From the NCBI GenBank assembly GCA_963977405.1, contig CAXBOY010000002.1:1-64000 (forward strand): 64,000 bases of DNA. The letters are read 5' to 3'. Positions within the stretch are counted from its first letter, which is position 1, and each line of letters opens with the position of its first letter. The stretch comes from UBA5078 sp963977405. Its GTDB lineage: Bacteria; Pseudomonadota; Gammaproteobacteria; Pseudomonadales; Pseudohongiellaceae. This document shows, in pieces, positions 54,955-63,819 of this stretch. The notes below the pieces were generated by a model. The model saw only the letters and a program-made list of their open reading frames with translations. It searched no databases and was not told where the DNA came from. The translations under genes and the position numbers were made by a program.

Positions 54955-56535
54955 TCAGGGGGCAGGTATCTTTAAAACCTGTCCCACCTTGATTACGTCG
55001 TTTCGCAGATCATTCGAAGCGCGCAGGCTGGACATGCTTACGCGATAACGTTCGGCAATTCCAGATAGCGTTTCACCGCGCACAATCTTATGCTCGATTG
55101 GCACAGCACTGGCAATAGCGATGCCGGGTATGCTGAGTTTTTGGCCTATGCGAATAACATCGTTCTTAAGATTGTTTTGCGCGCGCAACTCCTGTGTACT
55201 GATGCCATGACGCTGCGCTATCTCAGACAGATTGTCGCCGCGTTTCACAACATAGCTACCACTGACTAGCAACTCTAGCGAAGGCTTAATATTATTCTCT
55301 TTCTGCCATGCAATCAGCGTGTCCTCGGGCGGTCTATCATAAAAATAGCGCATGACGCCCTGCACGATGCCGTCTGCCAGACGCCGCTGGTAGGACGAAG
55401 TATTCAACTGACGAGCTTCGTTCGGATTCGATAGATATCCCGTCTCAATTAGTACCGATGGGATGTCAGGCGAGCGTAGCACCCACAGATTGCCCTGCTG
55501 TGTTTTATCTCGCCGCAGTGTTGCCACGCCTCGCAGTGAATTCAAAATATATGAGCCCGCCGTACTACTCTGCTCAATACTCCACGCCATAGACAGATCG
55601 AGAAGCGTGCGAGCCAGATCGTCCTCGATATTGTGCAGACTTGTATCGCCAGCGACACCGCCTAGAAGATCGGCACTATTCTCTTTCTCTGCCACTCTCC
55701 GAGAGTTTTCATCTTCGGCTATACGCTCGGACAAGGCATACACGGTAACTCCCTCCGCCCGTGTCGAACTAAAGGAATCTGCATGTATCGAAAGAAAGAT
55801 GTCTGCACGGTTCTGTCGCGCAATCTGTGGGCGGCGCTGCAACTGCACTGAATAATCGCCGTCACGAACCAAAACTGGCCTGTAACCTGGCATAGCAAGC
55901 AGTCGCTCGTAAATGGCGCGTGAGATGGCGAGGACCACATCTTTTTCACGAATTTTACGATCATAGCCTATAGCCCCCGGGTCTTCCCCGCCGTGGCCAG
56001 CATCTATCGCAACAATGATGTCGCGTTGCGAATTTATCGTCGCAGGTGCGGGAATTGACTCGGCAATTGCAGGCGCTCGGCCGATATCGTAAAGGTCGAT
56101 AACTAGACGATTCTTCAAATCGCCATTGGCCGCCAAAGTAAAACTGCTAGGGTTAACCTGACCGCTCAGATCGATCACCACACGCACGTCATTGTCATTG
56201 CGTGGCGCACTACGGATGCCTGTGACGGGGCTATTCTTGAAATCGAACCCACTAAGACTTGCACGCACCGTAGAGCCACTTAGATCAACAACGATGCGAT
56301 GAGGGTTCTCAAGCGTAAACAAGCTGTACTGCACCTGCTGATCGAGATCGAAAACAATTCGGGAGTAGTCCGGCGCGCGCCACAGACGAACCTCTTCTAC
56401 TTCGGCAGCAAATAGGGCCGATGACGCGACCGACATTAACAGGACCGCAATGACTAGCGCGCGCGCCATTCCCTCACAAAGACAGGAATAACCCGAATTT
56501 AATCGCGCTTTTATGCAGCCAGCAAAGCCATTCAT
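54955..56535 (-). CDS. amiB: N-acetylmuramoyl-L-alanine amidase AmiB-type
   Basis: A 526-residue periplasmic amidase that splits septal peptidoglycan. Order: signal peptide (about 23-44), AMIN domain (45-150), Amidase_3 domain (172-398) with zinc ligands H181 (DAGHGGEDPG) and H251 (SIHAD) and catalytic E364 (IETGYLSN), then two LysM domains (428-470 and 482-524). The ATG at 56535 overlaps the tsaE stop by four bases; a start at 56469 would give a shorter signal peptide (MARALVIAV..) and may be the one used. Confidence 0.93.
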   Translation of the reverse strand: MNGFAGCIKARLNSGYSCLCEGMARALVIAVLLMSVASSALFAAEVEEVRLWRAPDYSRIVFDLDQQVQYSLFTLENPHRIVVDLSGSTVRASLSGFDFKNSPVTGIRSAPRNDNDVRVVIDLSGQVNPSSFTLAANGDLKNRLVIDLYDIGRAPAIAESIPAPATINSQRDIIVAIDAGHGGEDPGAIGYDRKIREKDVVLAISRAIYERLLAMPGYRPVLVRDGDYSVQLQRRPQIARQNRADIFLSIHADSFSSTRAEGVTVYALSERIAEDENSRRVAEKENSADLLGGVAGDTSLHNIEDDLARTLLDLSMAWSIEQSSTAGSYILNSLRGVATLRRDKTQQGNLWVLRSPDIPSVLIETGYLSNPNEARQLNTSSYQRRLADGIVQGVMRYFYDRPPEDTLIAWQKENNIKPSLELLVSGSYVVKRGDNLSEIAQRHGISTQELRAQNNLKNDVIRIGQKLSIPGIAIASAVPIEHKIVRGETLSGIAERYRVSMSSLRASNDLRNDVIKVGQVLKIPAP

Positions 56536-57053
56536 TGCGTTTTGATTCCAGTCATTAAACTTTCAGCGTATTCAGACAAATGTTGAGCGATACGCTCACC
56601 ATGGGGCGAACGGGGCTCACAGTGAACAAGACGACCCTCGCCTTGAATCGACAGTGTGATCTCTATATCCGCTGCCGGCAAAAACCCAACACCGCGCTCT
56701 GCCCATTCGATGAGACATAAATTTGATTCATCAAAATAGTCGAAAACTCCAAGAAATTCAACCTCTTCCGGATCTGAAAGGCGATATAAATCGAAGTGAT
56801 AAATATTAAATTCCGGCTCTTCGTATGGTTCGACCAAGGTATAAGTCGGACTCTTTACCGCTCCAAGATGTCCATAGCCACGGAGGACGCCGCGAGTCAG
56901 CGTAGTCTTCCCCGCACCTAGATCTCCGCTGAGGTAGACCCGCCCACCCAAAGTTTTCGTGCGTGGCGGCGCGAGCTGAGTAGCGCGAGCGAGAGCACGA
57001 CCAAATGCTTCGGTCGCCTCCTCATCGCTCAAATAGAATTGATAGTCTGCCAT
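56532..57053 (-). CDS. tsaE: TsaE, tRNA t6A synthesis ATPase
   Basis: A 173-residue ATPase of the TsaBDE complex that makes threonylcarbamoyl-A37 in tRNA. Walker A motif SGDLGAGKTTLTRG (about residues 43-55), SPTYTLVEPY, FDLYRLSDPEEVEFLG, and IEWAERG are all family markers. It lies between nnrDE and amiB, overlapping the latter by four bases. Confidence 0.95.
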   Translation of the reverse strand: MADYQFYLSDEEATEAFGRALARATQLAPPRTKTLGGRVYLSGDLGAGKTTLTRGVLRGYGHLGAVKSPTYTLVEPYEEPEFNIYHFDLYRLSDPEEVEFLGVFDYFDESNLCLIEWAERGVGFLPAADIEITLSIQGEGRLVHCEPRSPHGERIAQHLSEYAESLMTGIKTQ

Positions 57054-57092
57054 TACTCTATGATTTTTCCGTTGACGCTTTCAGCTTTGCGC

Positions 57093-58718
57093 CTAAAGAT
57101 TATTGGCAAGCCGCCTAATATGGTGGAAAAGATCCGTCGCGAGAAGTCCGCGCTCGCCCTCGCTAACTACGGCTAAATCCGCCGCCTCTCCGTGGATACA
57201 TACGCCACAGCGCAGGGCATCGGACACACTCAAACCTTGCGCAATCAAACCACCAAGCATACCGCTCAGCACATCACCCATGCCACCGCTGGCCATACCC
57301 GGATTGCCCTCTGTGCAGACTTCGACGCTTGCTGGCTCCATTTCGAAATTGACGATCTCGCCAGGGCAACATAAAAGGCTACCAGCCCCTTTTAACAGGA
57401 CCGCGCCTCCGAACTTGGCTTGCAGACTATATGCCGCAGCAAAGCGATCCTCTTGGACCTTTGCTACAGTGCCGCCTAAAAGCCTCGCCGCCTCACCTGG
57501 GTGAGGGGTCAGAATCCACAGGGGCGAGTGCATGAGCATCGACTTACCCTCATTTTCGAGAGAGCCTTCATTTATAGACGCTGATTCGGCTAGCAGATTC
57601 AGCGCATCGGCATCGAGCACGACGGGTAAGTGTGAACCTGCAAACTCCAAGGCCTGCCTCAGAATAGAGTGGGACCAATTCGAGTTGCCAAGCCCAGGAC
57701 CTATCACTATCACGCTGGCCTTTTGCATCAACGCGAGCAACTGCTCAGAGCCGAATGCATCTGGCTCCTCGATAGCTCGCACCATAATTTCTGGTCGACG
57801 CGCGAGGCTGGCAGTCACATGAGGAGTCCTTGTTACCAAGCTTACAGTACCTGCCCCAATGCGGGCTGCAGCCTCGGCAGCCATTAAAGCGGCGCCACCA
57901 TAGCCGACATCCCCACCTAGGACAAGCACATTGCCACAGTCTCCTTTATGAGCATCTAGGCGCCGCGGCTTCAACATGGAAGATACAGAATTGATGTCGA
58001 TACGAGTGCTGGAGGCAGCTTTCGCGACACTTCCTGACTTGAGCGCCTCGGGCATGCCTAAGTCATGGAAGACGATCTCGCCGGCCTGCTCGGGCCCACT
58101 GCCAGTAAATAGGCCTTGCTTAAGCGCAACTAGGCAAACAGTCATCGCGGCACACACGGCTACTTCTGCTACGTGCCCGGTGTCGCAATTTAATCCCGAC
58201 GGCACATCCACAGACACTATAGGCAGACCAGAGCCGTTCATCCAATCGATAGTTGGCTCAAAAGATCCGCGCAATGCTCCGCTCCGGCCCGTACCCAATA
58301 GTGCGTCGACGAGCACGGTGCCTGGGCCAAAATGAGCCGACGCGAGATCGAGCAAGATATCGCATTGTTTGCAAGACACTCCGCTAGCGAGTGCTTCCTC
58401 GCGCGCACTGGCGGCATCGCCGCTAATGCGCTCTAAATCGCCACATTCCAGCACCTGCACCTTTATACCCTCTGCCGCAGCAAGGGCCGCGATGTAATAA
58501 CCATCGCCACCGTTATTTCCTGTTCCTACGAACACTACAAGGCGACGTAGGTCCGGCCAGCGCTGTGAAATCACACTCAAAACTACAGAAGCTGCTCTGC
58601 GCATTAACTTCAAGGCACTGATAGGAATGTGCTCGATCAGCAACGCATCCAAGGCTCTTACCTGTTCAGCAGTGTAGAGCTTGCGCGGCAAATGTGTGTT
58701 CGAGTTAGTTCTATTCAC
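57093..58718 (-). CDS. nnr: Bifunctional NAD(P)H-hydrate repair enzyme
   Basis: A 541-residue fusion. The N-terminal epimerase domain (FVGTGNNGGDGYYIA) interconverts R and S hydrates; the C-terminal ADP-dependent dehydratase (KGDCGNVLVLGGDVGYGGAA, IGPGLG, and the catalytic NPGMASGGMGDVLSG) restores NAD(P)H. E. coli YjeF is 515 residues. The start is taken as GTG at 58718 because AGGAAGGG lies six bases upstream; an in-frame TTG at 58754 has no such site. First gene of the superoperon. Confidence 0.94.
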   Translation of the reverse strand: MNRTNSNTHLPRKLYTAEQVRALDALLIEHIPISALKLMRRAASVVLSVISQRWPDLRRLVVFVGTGNNGGDGYYIAALAAAEGIKVQVLECGDLERISGDAASAREEALASGVSCKQCDILLDLASAHFGPGTVLVDALLGTGRSGALRGSFEPTIDWMNGSGLPIVSVDVPSGLNCDTGHVAEVAVCAAMTVCLVALKQGLFTGSGPEQAGEIVFHDLGMPEALKSGSVAKAASSTRIDINSVSSMLKPRRLDAHKGDCGNVLVLGGDVGYGGAALMAAEAAARIGAGTVSLVTRTPHVTASLARRPEIMVRAIEEPDAFGSEQLLALMQKASVIVIGPGLGNSNWSHSILRQALEFAGSHLPVVLDADALNLLAESASINEGSLENEGKSMLMHSPLWILTPHPGEAARLLGGTVAKVQEDRFAAAYSLQAKFGGAVLLKGAGSLLCCPGEIVNFEMEPASVEVCTEGNPGMASGGMGDVLSGMLGGLIAQGLSVSDALRCGVCIHGEAADLAVVSEGERGLLATDLFHHIRRLANNL

Positions 58719-58769
58719 GAATCCCTTCCTGTAAACATAGAGTAACTGCGGCAATCACTAACGTAGCCA

Positions 58770-59213
58770 TTAGCGATCGAACTTATGAATAAGGCGGCGA
58801 ACTAATTGTAGGCCGATCTCCAGCTCTTCAACGGGGACATCCTCGGTATTCTCGATAGCCCAAGGATCCTGCACTATGCGCAAGGAGGTATACACATCCT
58901 GCCCTGCGTCCGTTAAGCATACCAGCACGGAACGTTTGTGTTCCGGGTTCTCTTCATAGCGAAGCAAGCCATCTTTTTCCATGACATCGGTAATACGCTG
59001 CACTGCCTGCCGAGACTGGCCTAAGACACGTGCAATTCCGGGCACCGTCACACCGGAGTTCGCTAGGGCGACAACGCCGATAACCTTCCAGCGCGCACTG
59101 GTCAAGCCAAGCGCCTCAGCCATATGGTCGCCTTCTGCAACTAACAGACCGTTGAGTCGGAACAAGGAGAGCACGAGGTCGAGAAAGAGCTTACGCTTGG
59201 GCGAGTGGGCCAT
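58770..59213 (-). CDS. MarR-family transcriptional regulator
   Basis: A 147-residue winged-helix regulator. The helix-turn-helix (GVTVPGIARVLGQSRQAVQRITDVMEKDG in part, about 53-81) and wing (ENPEHKRSVLVCLTDAG) match the MarR family, which usually respond to small phenolic or oxidising ligands and bind as dimers. AGGAG precedes the ATG by six bases. It is divergent from the DUF4159 gene and 52 bases upstream of nnr on the same strand. A 10-bp palindrome at 59248-59257 upstream could be its own operator. Confidence 0.88.
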   Translation of the reverse strand: MAHSPKRKLFLDLVLSLFRLNGLLVAEGDHMAEALGLTSARWKVIGVVALANSGVTVPGIARVLGQSRQAVQRITDVMEKDGLLRYEENPEHKRSVLVCLTDAGQDVYTSLRIVQDPWAIENTEDVPVEELEIGLQLVRRLIHKFDR

Positions 59214-59247
59214 GGAAAACTCCTAAACGATATAGAAAGAGACAAGG

Positions 59248-59257
59248 CAGCATGCTG
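59248..59257. promoter_or_regulatory. Palindrome upstream of marR-type gene, candidate operator
   Basis: CAGCATGCTG, a perfect 10-bp palindrome 35 bases before the regulator start, with TGTCA immediately downstream of it. The position suits MarR-type autoregulation. The site is short and could be chance. Confidence 0.3.
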
Positions 59258-59411
59258 TCACTATGACCAATTACTGTCAATCATTCTCGCCCCCGCTTCT
59301 CTTGCTCTCCCTTGCAAACAATGGGTTGCCAAGGTAGTTTAGTAACGCTACTCATAGCGCCTCCCCCTATGTCTGTGGCCAACAATTTCACAAACTATTG
59401 CATTGACACCC

Positions 59412-60206
59412 ATGAGCCGACCCTTAGACATAGCAAAACGCTCAGCAATTGTACTTCTGCAATGTTTCTGCGCGCTCATTTGGTTCAGCAATAGCGCGGC
59501 TCAGCCGTTACTAGACCCCCAGCCCATAGAGCTGCAAGATGTAGCTGGGGAGTTCGCCTTCGTGCGCTTACAATACGACAATTATTATAACGATGGCTTT
59601 GGCTACGGCACATGGCGCACCGATTTCCCAAGTGCCGATTCCAACTTCTTACGCGGAGTATCACGCCTTAGCAATGTCAGGGTCATGAAAGATCCCATAG
59701 TACTGCGCTTCGACGACGACCGTATTTATGACTATCCGTTCCTTTATGCTCTCGAAATGGGCCGCAGTGGGGGGCCGAGCTTCAGCCCGAAAGAAAAAGA
59801 GAATATGCGCGAGTATCTGCTGCGCGGCGGCTTCTTGCTTATTGACGATTTTTGGGGCACTCGACAGTGGGATAATTTCTACCGGGCATTTACCGATGTC
59901 TTTCCTGACCGCGAGATTGTTGAGCTAAGCCCAAATCACGAAATCTTTCGTAGCTACTACGACATCGCCGGCCCGCAGATGATTCCCGTAATCGGCAACC
60001 CTGAGAATTATCCTGAGCAGGATGTCGATCGTGCTTCTAATCACGCCATCCTCGATGATTCTGGCCGTGTCATGGTTTTAATCAATTGGAACTCAGACAT
60101 GGGCGACGGCTGGGAACACACCTTCGATCCACGCTACCCAACCCGCTACGCAAACCTTGCCTATCAACTGGGCATCAATTACCTGATCTACTCATTGACT
60201 CACTGA
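59412..60206 (+). CDS. Exported DUF4159 protein
   Basis: A 264-residue exported protein with a signal peptide (to about NSAAQ). The rest is the DUF4159 domain: FVRLQYDNYYNDGFGYGTWRTDFPSADSNF-type opening, LRGGFLLIDDFWG, and PNHEIFRSYYDIAG with WEHTFDPRYPTRYA near the end. These domains have a flavodoxin/glutamine-amidotransferase-like fold and usually accompany MoxR/BatA-type genes; here it stands alone. The ATG at 59412 is chosen; a TTG three codons upstream is possible. Function unknown. Confidence 0.85.
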   Translation: MSRPLDIAKRSAIVLLQCFCALIWFSNSAAQPLLDPQPIELQDVAGEFAFVRLQYDNYYNDGFGYGTWRTDFPSADSNFLRGVSRLSNVRVMKDPIVLRFDDDRIYDYPFLYALEMGRSGGPSFSPKEKENMREYLLRGGFLLIDDFWGTRQWDNFYRAFTDVFPDREIVELSPNHEIFRSYYDIAGPQMIPVIGNPENYPEQDVDRASNHAILDDSGRVMVLINWNSDMGDGWEHTFDPRYPTRYANLAYQLGINYLIYSLTH

Positions 60207-60210
60207 GTTA

Positions 60211-61149
60211 CTATCCCGCACCGCTACTAAGGCTAGCGCAGTAATCTTGCGCGGGGAGAGCGGGTGTGAACCAAACATAGTCATAAGGAGTTGTAGCCGA
60301 AAAACTCTCTAGATATTCCCGAGCTTGATCCGACTCTGGGCTAACCTCTATAAAAGCCACGGTAATTAATTCCCCGTGCTCGGGTCCGACATAGTTCGGT
60401 ACACCCAAGTCGCGACGGGCGTGAAAATTTCCGGCAAGCAATACACGCACACCATTAAAACCCGCCCCATCGCTCACCAAACTCTGCGCCATCGCGGCGT
60501 CGCGCGCCTGCTGCACTGCTACCATAGCGGGGAACTGGCTTTCCGGGAGCATGCCACAATGACTCTCATCGATCTCTTGATGTAGCCGCTGCACTTGAGG
60601 GTCATCTAAGATGCCCTCTGCGGCACCGTAGGATTGATCGGCGTATACCGCCATCATTTCTTCGCTGCTGATATTAGCGCTACGTACGACCGCTCCGGAG
60701 AGCAAGCTGTCCTGAATTATCGGGCCATAGAAAGCCCAGTCCCAGCCCTGCTCATCCCACCCCAGCGCATTGCCTAGCTCATCCAGCGAGGAGATATTTG
60801 CTGAAGTGAGACTATCTACAGCGATTTGCTGGCTACTATCTAACATCTCAAAACTCACACTATCAATGGTCGTGTGCGCTGCCATTTGCGATAGCACATA
60901 CCGCTGTAGACTATGATGATCGGGATTGTCGTGCTTCTCCCCCAGTATCACAAAATTTGCTTCACTTAGTCGTTGCAAGAGTAGTTCAGGGGAAATGCTT
61001 TGCGCTTCCCTCGCGCTCCACACAGTCCCTACTAAGGCGTGCTGGCGATACATTGGAGACACCCAATCACCGAAAGGTGCTTGCGGTAATGTTGAACACC
61101 CACTAAGAGTAAGGACGAGCAACAAAGGCAGTACTACAACACGAGTCAT
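60211..61149 (-). CDS. ChaN-like lipoprotein (Tiki superfamily)
   Basis: A 312-residue lipoprotein with lipobox LSGC (residues 15-18 after MTRVVVLPLLLV). The mature part has ANFVILGEKHDNPDHHSLQ and SFEMLDSSQ, the hallmark of the ChaN/Tiki/TraB-type fold; ChaN binds heme and is tied to iron uptake. ATG 61149 is chosen because the lipoprotein signal starts there; a longer in-frame start at 61293 would overlap sixA. It starts four bases after the sixA stop, hence one operon. Confidence 0.86.
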   Translation of the reverse strand: MTRVVVLPLLLVLTLSGCSTLPQAPFGDWVSPMYRQHALVGTVWSAREAQSISPELLLQRLSEANFVILGEKHDNPDHHSLQRYVLSQMAAHTTIDSVSFEMLDSSQQIAVDSLTSANISSLDELGNALGWDEQGWDWAFYGPIIQDSLLSGAVVRSANISSEEMMAVYADQSYGAAEGILDDPQVQRLHQEIDESHCGMLPESQFPAMVAVQQARDAAMAQSLVSDGAGFNGVRVLLAGNFHARRDLGVPNYVGPEHGELITVAFIEVSPESDQAREYLESFSATTPYDYVWFTPALPAQDYCASLSSGAG

Positions 61150-61153
61150 CGGT

Positions 61154-61648
61154 TTATTCCGGATTCTTAGGGAAATCAAAATCGAGAACCTTGCCGAGAC
61201 CTGGCAGCACTTCAGCCCAATATTCAATAGGCAATGCGATACTAACAAGGCCGCAGGTTGGAATATTATCGATACTGGCGCGCGCAAGCTCATTGGCGAG
61301 GTCGGTTAGGGCGGGGTTATGGGCGACCAATAGCGCGCTTTGCTTGGTCTCGTCGAAGCCGCTAACTAATTGCAGAAGCTTGGCACTACCCGCAATGTAG
61401 ATCTGCCTATCTTGTACAATGGCACTAGGATTCAATCCTAACTCATCACAAATTACTTGTGCCGTGCTTAGGGCGCGCACTGCCGGACTACTCACGACAA
61501 GATCCACAACGTAGCCGCGCTCGCGCATGCGTATCCCCATTTCGGGTGCGTCGTGCAAACCTCGATCATTTAGGGGTCGGTCATAATCTTTTTGCCCAGG
61601 AATTGCCCAACTCGATTTAGCGTGACGCAGCAGATACAGAGTTTTCAT
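61154..61648 (-). CDS. sixA: SixA-type phosphohistidine phosphatase
   Basis: A 164-residue histidine-phosphatase-superfamily enzyme. The catalytic RH motif is LLRHAKSSW at residues 6-14, with SSPAVRALSTAQ (second Arg) and VAHNPALTDLANEL (second His) following. In E. coli SixA removes phosphate from phosphohistidine of ArcB or PtsN-type domains. It is the first gene of a pair with the ChaN-like lipoprotein. Confidence 0.9.
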   Translation of the reverse strand: MKTLYLLRHAKSSWAIPGQKDYDRPLNDRGLHDAPEMGIRMRERGYVVDLVVSSPAVRALSTAQVICDELGLNPSAIVQDRQIYIAGSAKLLQLVSGFDETKQSALLVAHNPALTDLANELARASIDNIPTCGLVSIALPIEYWAEVLPGLGKVLDFDFPKNPE

Positions 61649-61776
61649 AATGTGGCGTTTTCCCGTCTCCCTAAAGACATAGAATGGGCTGCAATGACAT
61701 TGCCCTTCAAAAACATTCTACGCGAATCATAGTGCCCAAGAAACGCGCCATTGCCCAGCAATAGCAACACACGGAC

Positions 61777-61810
61777 AAAAAAAAGGGAAGAATCAATCGA
61801 CCCTTCCCTT
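61777..61810 (-). terminator. Rho-independent terminator of amine oxidase gene
   Basis: AAGGGAAG (61783-61790) and CTTCCCTT (61803-61810) form a stem with a 12-base loop; on the minus strand it runs into eight T residues (61777-61784 read as A on the plus strand). It lies 131 bases after the oxidase stop at 61942. Confidence 0.85.
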
Positions 61811-61941
61811 AAAGACTCCACTACAACCCTTCAAGTAACTAAATTTTCGCAAAATTAGTACTCACAATACTTTCTCTGATCTTCAATACTGTCGCGCTGA
61901 TCATCTCCGAACAAAAGGGGACGATCGGCGCGAGTGAACGA

Positions 61942-63513
61942 CTAGGCGCTCGCAACTTCGTCGCGAACTCGACGATCGAGCTCCGCAAGGGCGAAGTGAG
62001 CAGACTGGATTGCACTCTCCATCCAGGCCGTGTGATGACTGATCTGGTCGCCGATACACCAATATTTGCCCTCAACTGGCGCTTGGAGATTAGCGAAGAT
62101 ACGCTCCTCTTCAGGAGTTGAGACGCGCCAGCGGGCAGAACAGCCCAGCATGTGGTTCATGCGGTGCCACGCAATCGTAATACCCTTTTCAACATACTGG
62201 CGGTAGTCAGGATGCACTTTCTCTCCCTGAGAGATCATCATCTCTATGCGTTGCTCCTGAGTCATACGCGTATAGGGCATGCCATTGCCGTAGTCATATG
62301 CAGCAAGAATTACGCCCTTCTGCTTATGTATGCCATGGGCTGGATACCAGATCTGGCGAATATCTTGATTTGTCCACGTGATGCCACCGTAGATACCTTC
62401 CTTCTCCCAGAAACGTTCTTTGGCCTGGAAGGCACCCTTCATGGCTGTGCCGCGGCGAATATATTTCATGTCTTGCGCATATTGCGCCGGCAGGTTGTGC
62501 TTAATGCCATTCATGAAATGGCTAGGGATGCTATTGAAGCAATAGTCGGCATCGATAGAATGACGCTGACCGTCGTAGTCATATTCAACCGTAACGCCTT
62601 TATCGTTCAGCTCTACTGAAGTGACCATCGCACGGAATTTGATCTTATCCTCGATCTGACGAACGAAGCCATATGGGATGCGATCGTTACCACCAACCGC
62701 CTGCATCAGCATTGGGCCAGTCTCGCCCTCGTTATCGCTGATCACCTGACGAAGCGCATTAGTTTTTAGCAAATCTCGGATTTTGATCATTTCGTGCTGG
62801 GTTGTGTGAGTGACATAGTCGCCAGATGCATAACCTGCGCGATCGCTGCCCGTGTAATTCATATCGGCATCGAGATCTCCGAAGCTGCGAATCATGCTCA
62901 AAATGATGCCAGCTTCATCGTCACTAAAGGGCTGGTCGAGATCCCCGTCTTTCATCGCTTTCGCCATCAGTTCCGCCATGAAGCCGCGGACATTGGTGGA
63001 AAGCTCACGGTTACGGATAGGCTTACCGCCGAGGATGTTGTCGTCCTGAATCCACGCGGCCTTGTTCTCATTGATGAACATCTCTAGCTCTACGCCTAAT
63101 TCTTTGCAGTAATGCAGCACATTGCTGTGGGTGCTAGGAATGCGTGCGGCGCCAGCATTAAAGTACAAATGGGGCTCATCATCCCATTCGCAATATTGTG
63201 GGTTGCCAATCTCATCGATCAAGGTACCTGCGCGCACTGTGAACACCCGCCCACCGGCGCGGTGTGACGCCTCCAGCACTGTACAGTCATAACCAGCCTT
63301 GTCTAGCTCATAGGCTACGGTCAAGCCCGAGATACCGGCCCCTAGGATTACGGCCTTTTTCCTCTGGGAGCTCAATTTTAAAAGGTCGGGCACGGAGGCC
63401 TGAGTACTACTTGGGATCATACCTAAGGCACTAGTGATTCCGAGTACGGCTGCGGTACCGCTTGTAGCGGCAATCAAATTCAGAAATTCTCGACGAGTAA
63501 CGGGCTTAGACAC
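61942..63513 (-). CDS. Tat-exported flavin amine oxidase
   Basis: A 523-residue FAD enzyme of the monoamine/L-amino-acid oxidase family. Starting at GTG 63513 it has a standard Tat signal (SKPVTRREFLNLIAATSG, twin Arg). The FAD motif VILGAGISGLTVAYE is followed by EASHRAGGRVFTVR. The C-terminal end has YWCIGDQISHHTAWMESAIQSA, the usual FAD-closing segment. GTG 63513 has AGAGGA nine bases upstream and lies downstream of a perfect -10 box (63583-63588); a longer TTG start at 63606 would be upstream of that box. Substrate unknown, probably an amine or amino acid in the periplasm. Confidence 0.88.
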   Translation of the reverse strand: MSKPVTRREFLNLIAATSGTAAVLGITSALGMIPSSTQASVPDLLKLSSQRKKAVILGAGISGLTVAYELDKAGYDCTVLEASHRAGGRVFTVRAGTLIDEIGNPQYCEWDDEPHLYFNAGAARIPSTHSNVLHYCKELGVELEMFINENKAAWIQDDNILGGKPIRNRELSTNVRGFMAELMAKAMKDGDLDQPFSDDEAGIILSMIRSFGDLDADMNYTGSDRAGYASGDYVTHTTQHEMIKIRDLLKTNALRQVISDNEGETGPMLMQAVGGNDRIPYGFVRQIEDKIKFRAMVTSVELNDKGVTVEYDYDGQRHSIDADYCFNSIPSHFMNGIKHNLPAQYAQDMKYIRRGTAMKGAFQAKERFWEKEGIYGGITWTNQDIRQIWYPAHGIHKQKGVILAAYDYGNGMPYTRMTQEQRIEMMISQGEKVHPDYRQYVEKGITIAWHRMNHMLGCSARWRVSTPEEERIFANLQAPVEGKYWCIGDQISHHTAWMESAIQSAHFALAELDRRVRDEVASA

Positions 63514-63582
63514 TTGCTTGATCCTCTTTAGCTTCTTGCTGCGATTTTGGTCACTTCGATTACTACCCCCAAAAGGTGCCTG

Positions 63583-63588
63583 ATTATA
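63583..63588 (-). promoter_or_regulatory. -10 box of amine oxidase gene
   Basis: On the minus strand this reads TATAAT, a perfect sigma-70 -10 hexamer, 70 bases upstream of the GTG at 63513. No good -35 is found at 16-18 bases, which suits a promoter needing an activator. Confidence 0.55.
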
Positions 63589-63644
63589 AGATTCAGACAC
63601 TGACAAGGGCGCACGGTGATTATTGCGAGCAGGCCGTGGAAAGT

Positions 63645-63679
63645 CCTCCTAAAATCCTTCCGAAAACCTCCTAAAATCC
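63645..63679. repeat. 13-bp direct repeat, candidate regulator binding site
   Basis: CCTCCTAAAATCC occurs at 63645-63657 and again at 63667-63679, a start-to-start distance of 22 bases (two turns of the helix). It is about 70-100 bases upstream of the predicted oxidase transcription start and in front of the divergent winged-helix regulator gene. OmpR/PhoB-type regulators bind such in-phase direct repeats. Confidence 0.6.
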
Positions 63680-63783
63680 GTACAAGCGTTATATGAGCTA
63701 GGTTACAGAGACGCTACATGTCTTGACCTACTGACGATTCTGCGCTCTACTTCATCTCAAACACGCATTTGCAAAAACATCTC

Positions 63784-63799
63784 CGCGGACCTGTCCGCG
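63784..63799. repeat. Short inverted repeat before regulator gene
   Basis: CGCGGAC and GTCCGCG with a two-base centre, 20 bases upstream of the GTG at 63820. It may be an operator or a small mRNA hairpin; too short to decide. Confidence 0.35.
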
Positions 63800-63819
63800 C
63801 ACCCTTAAACGGTTGAGCC

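Noticed and set aside
63514..63606. Longer amine oxidase start at TTG 63606
   Set aside because: It lies upstream of the perfect -10 box, lacks a ribosome site, and would bury the Tat signal 40 residues in.
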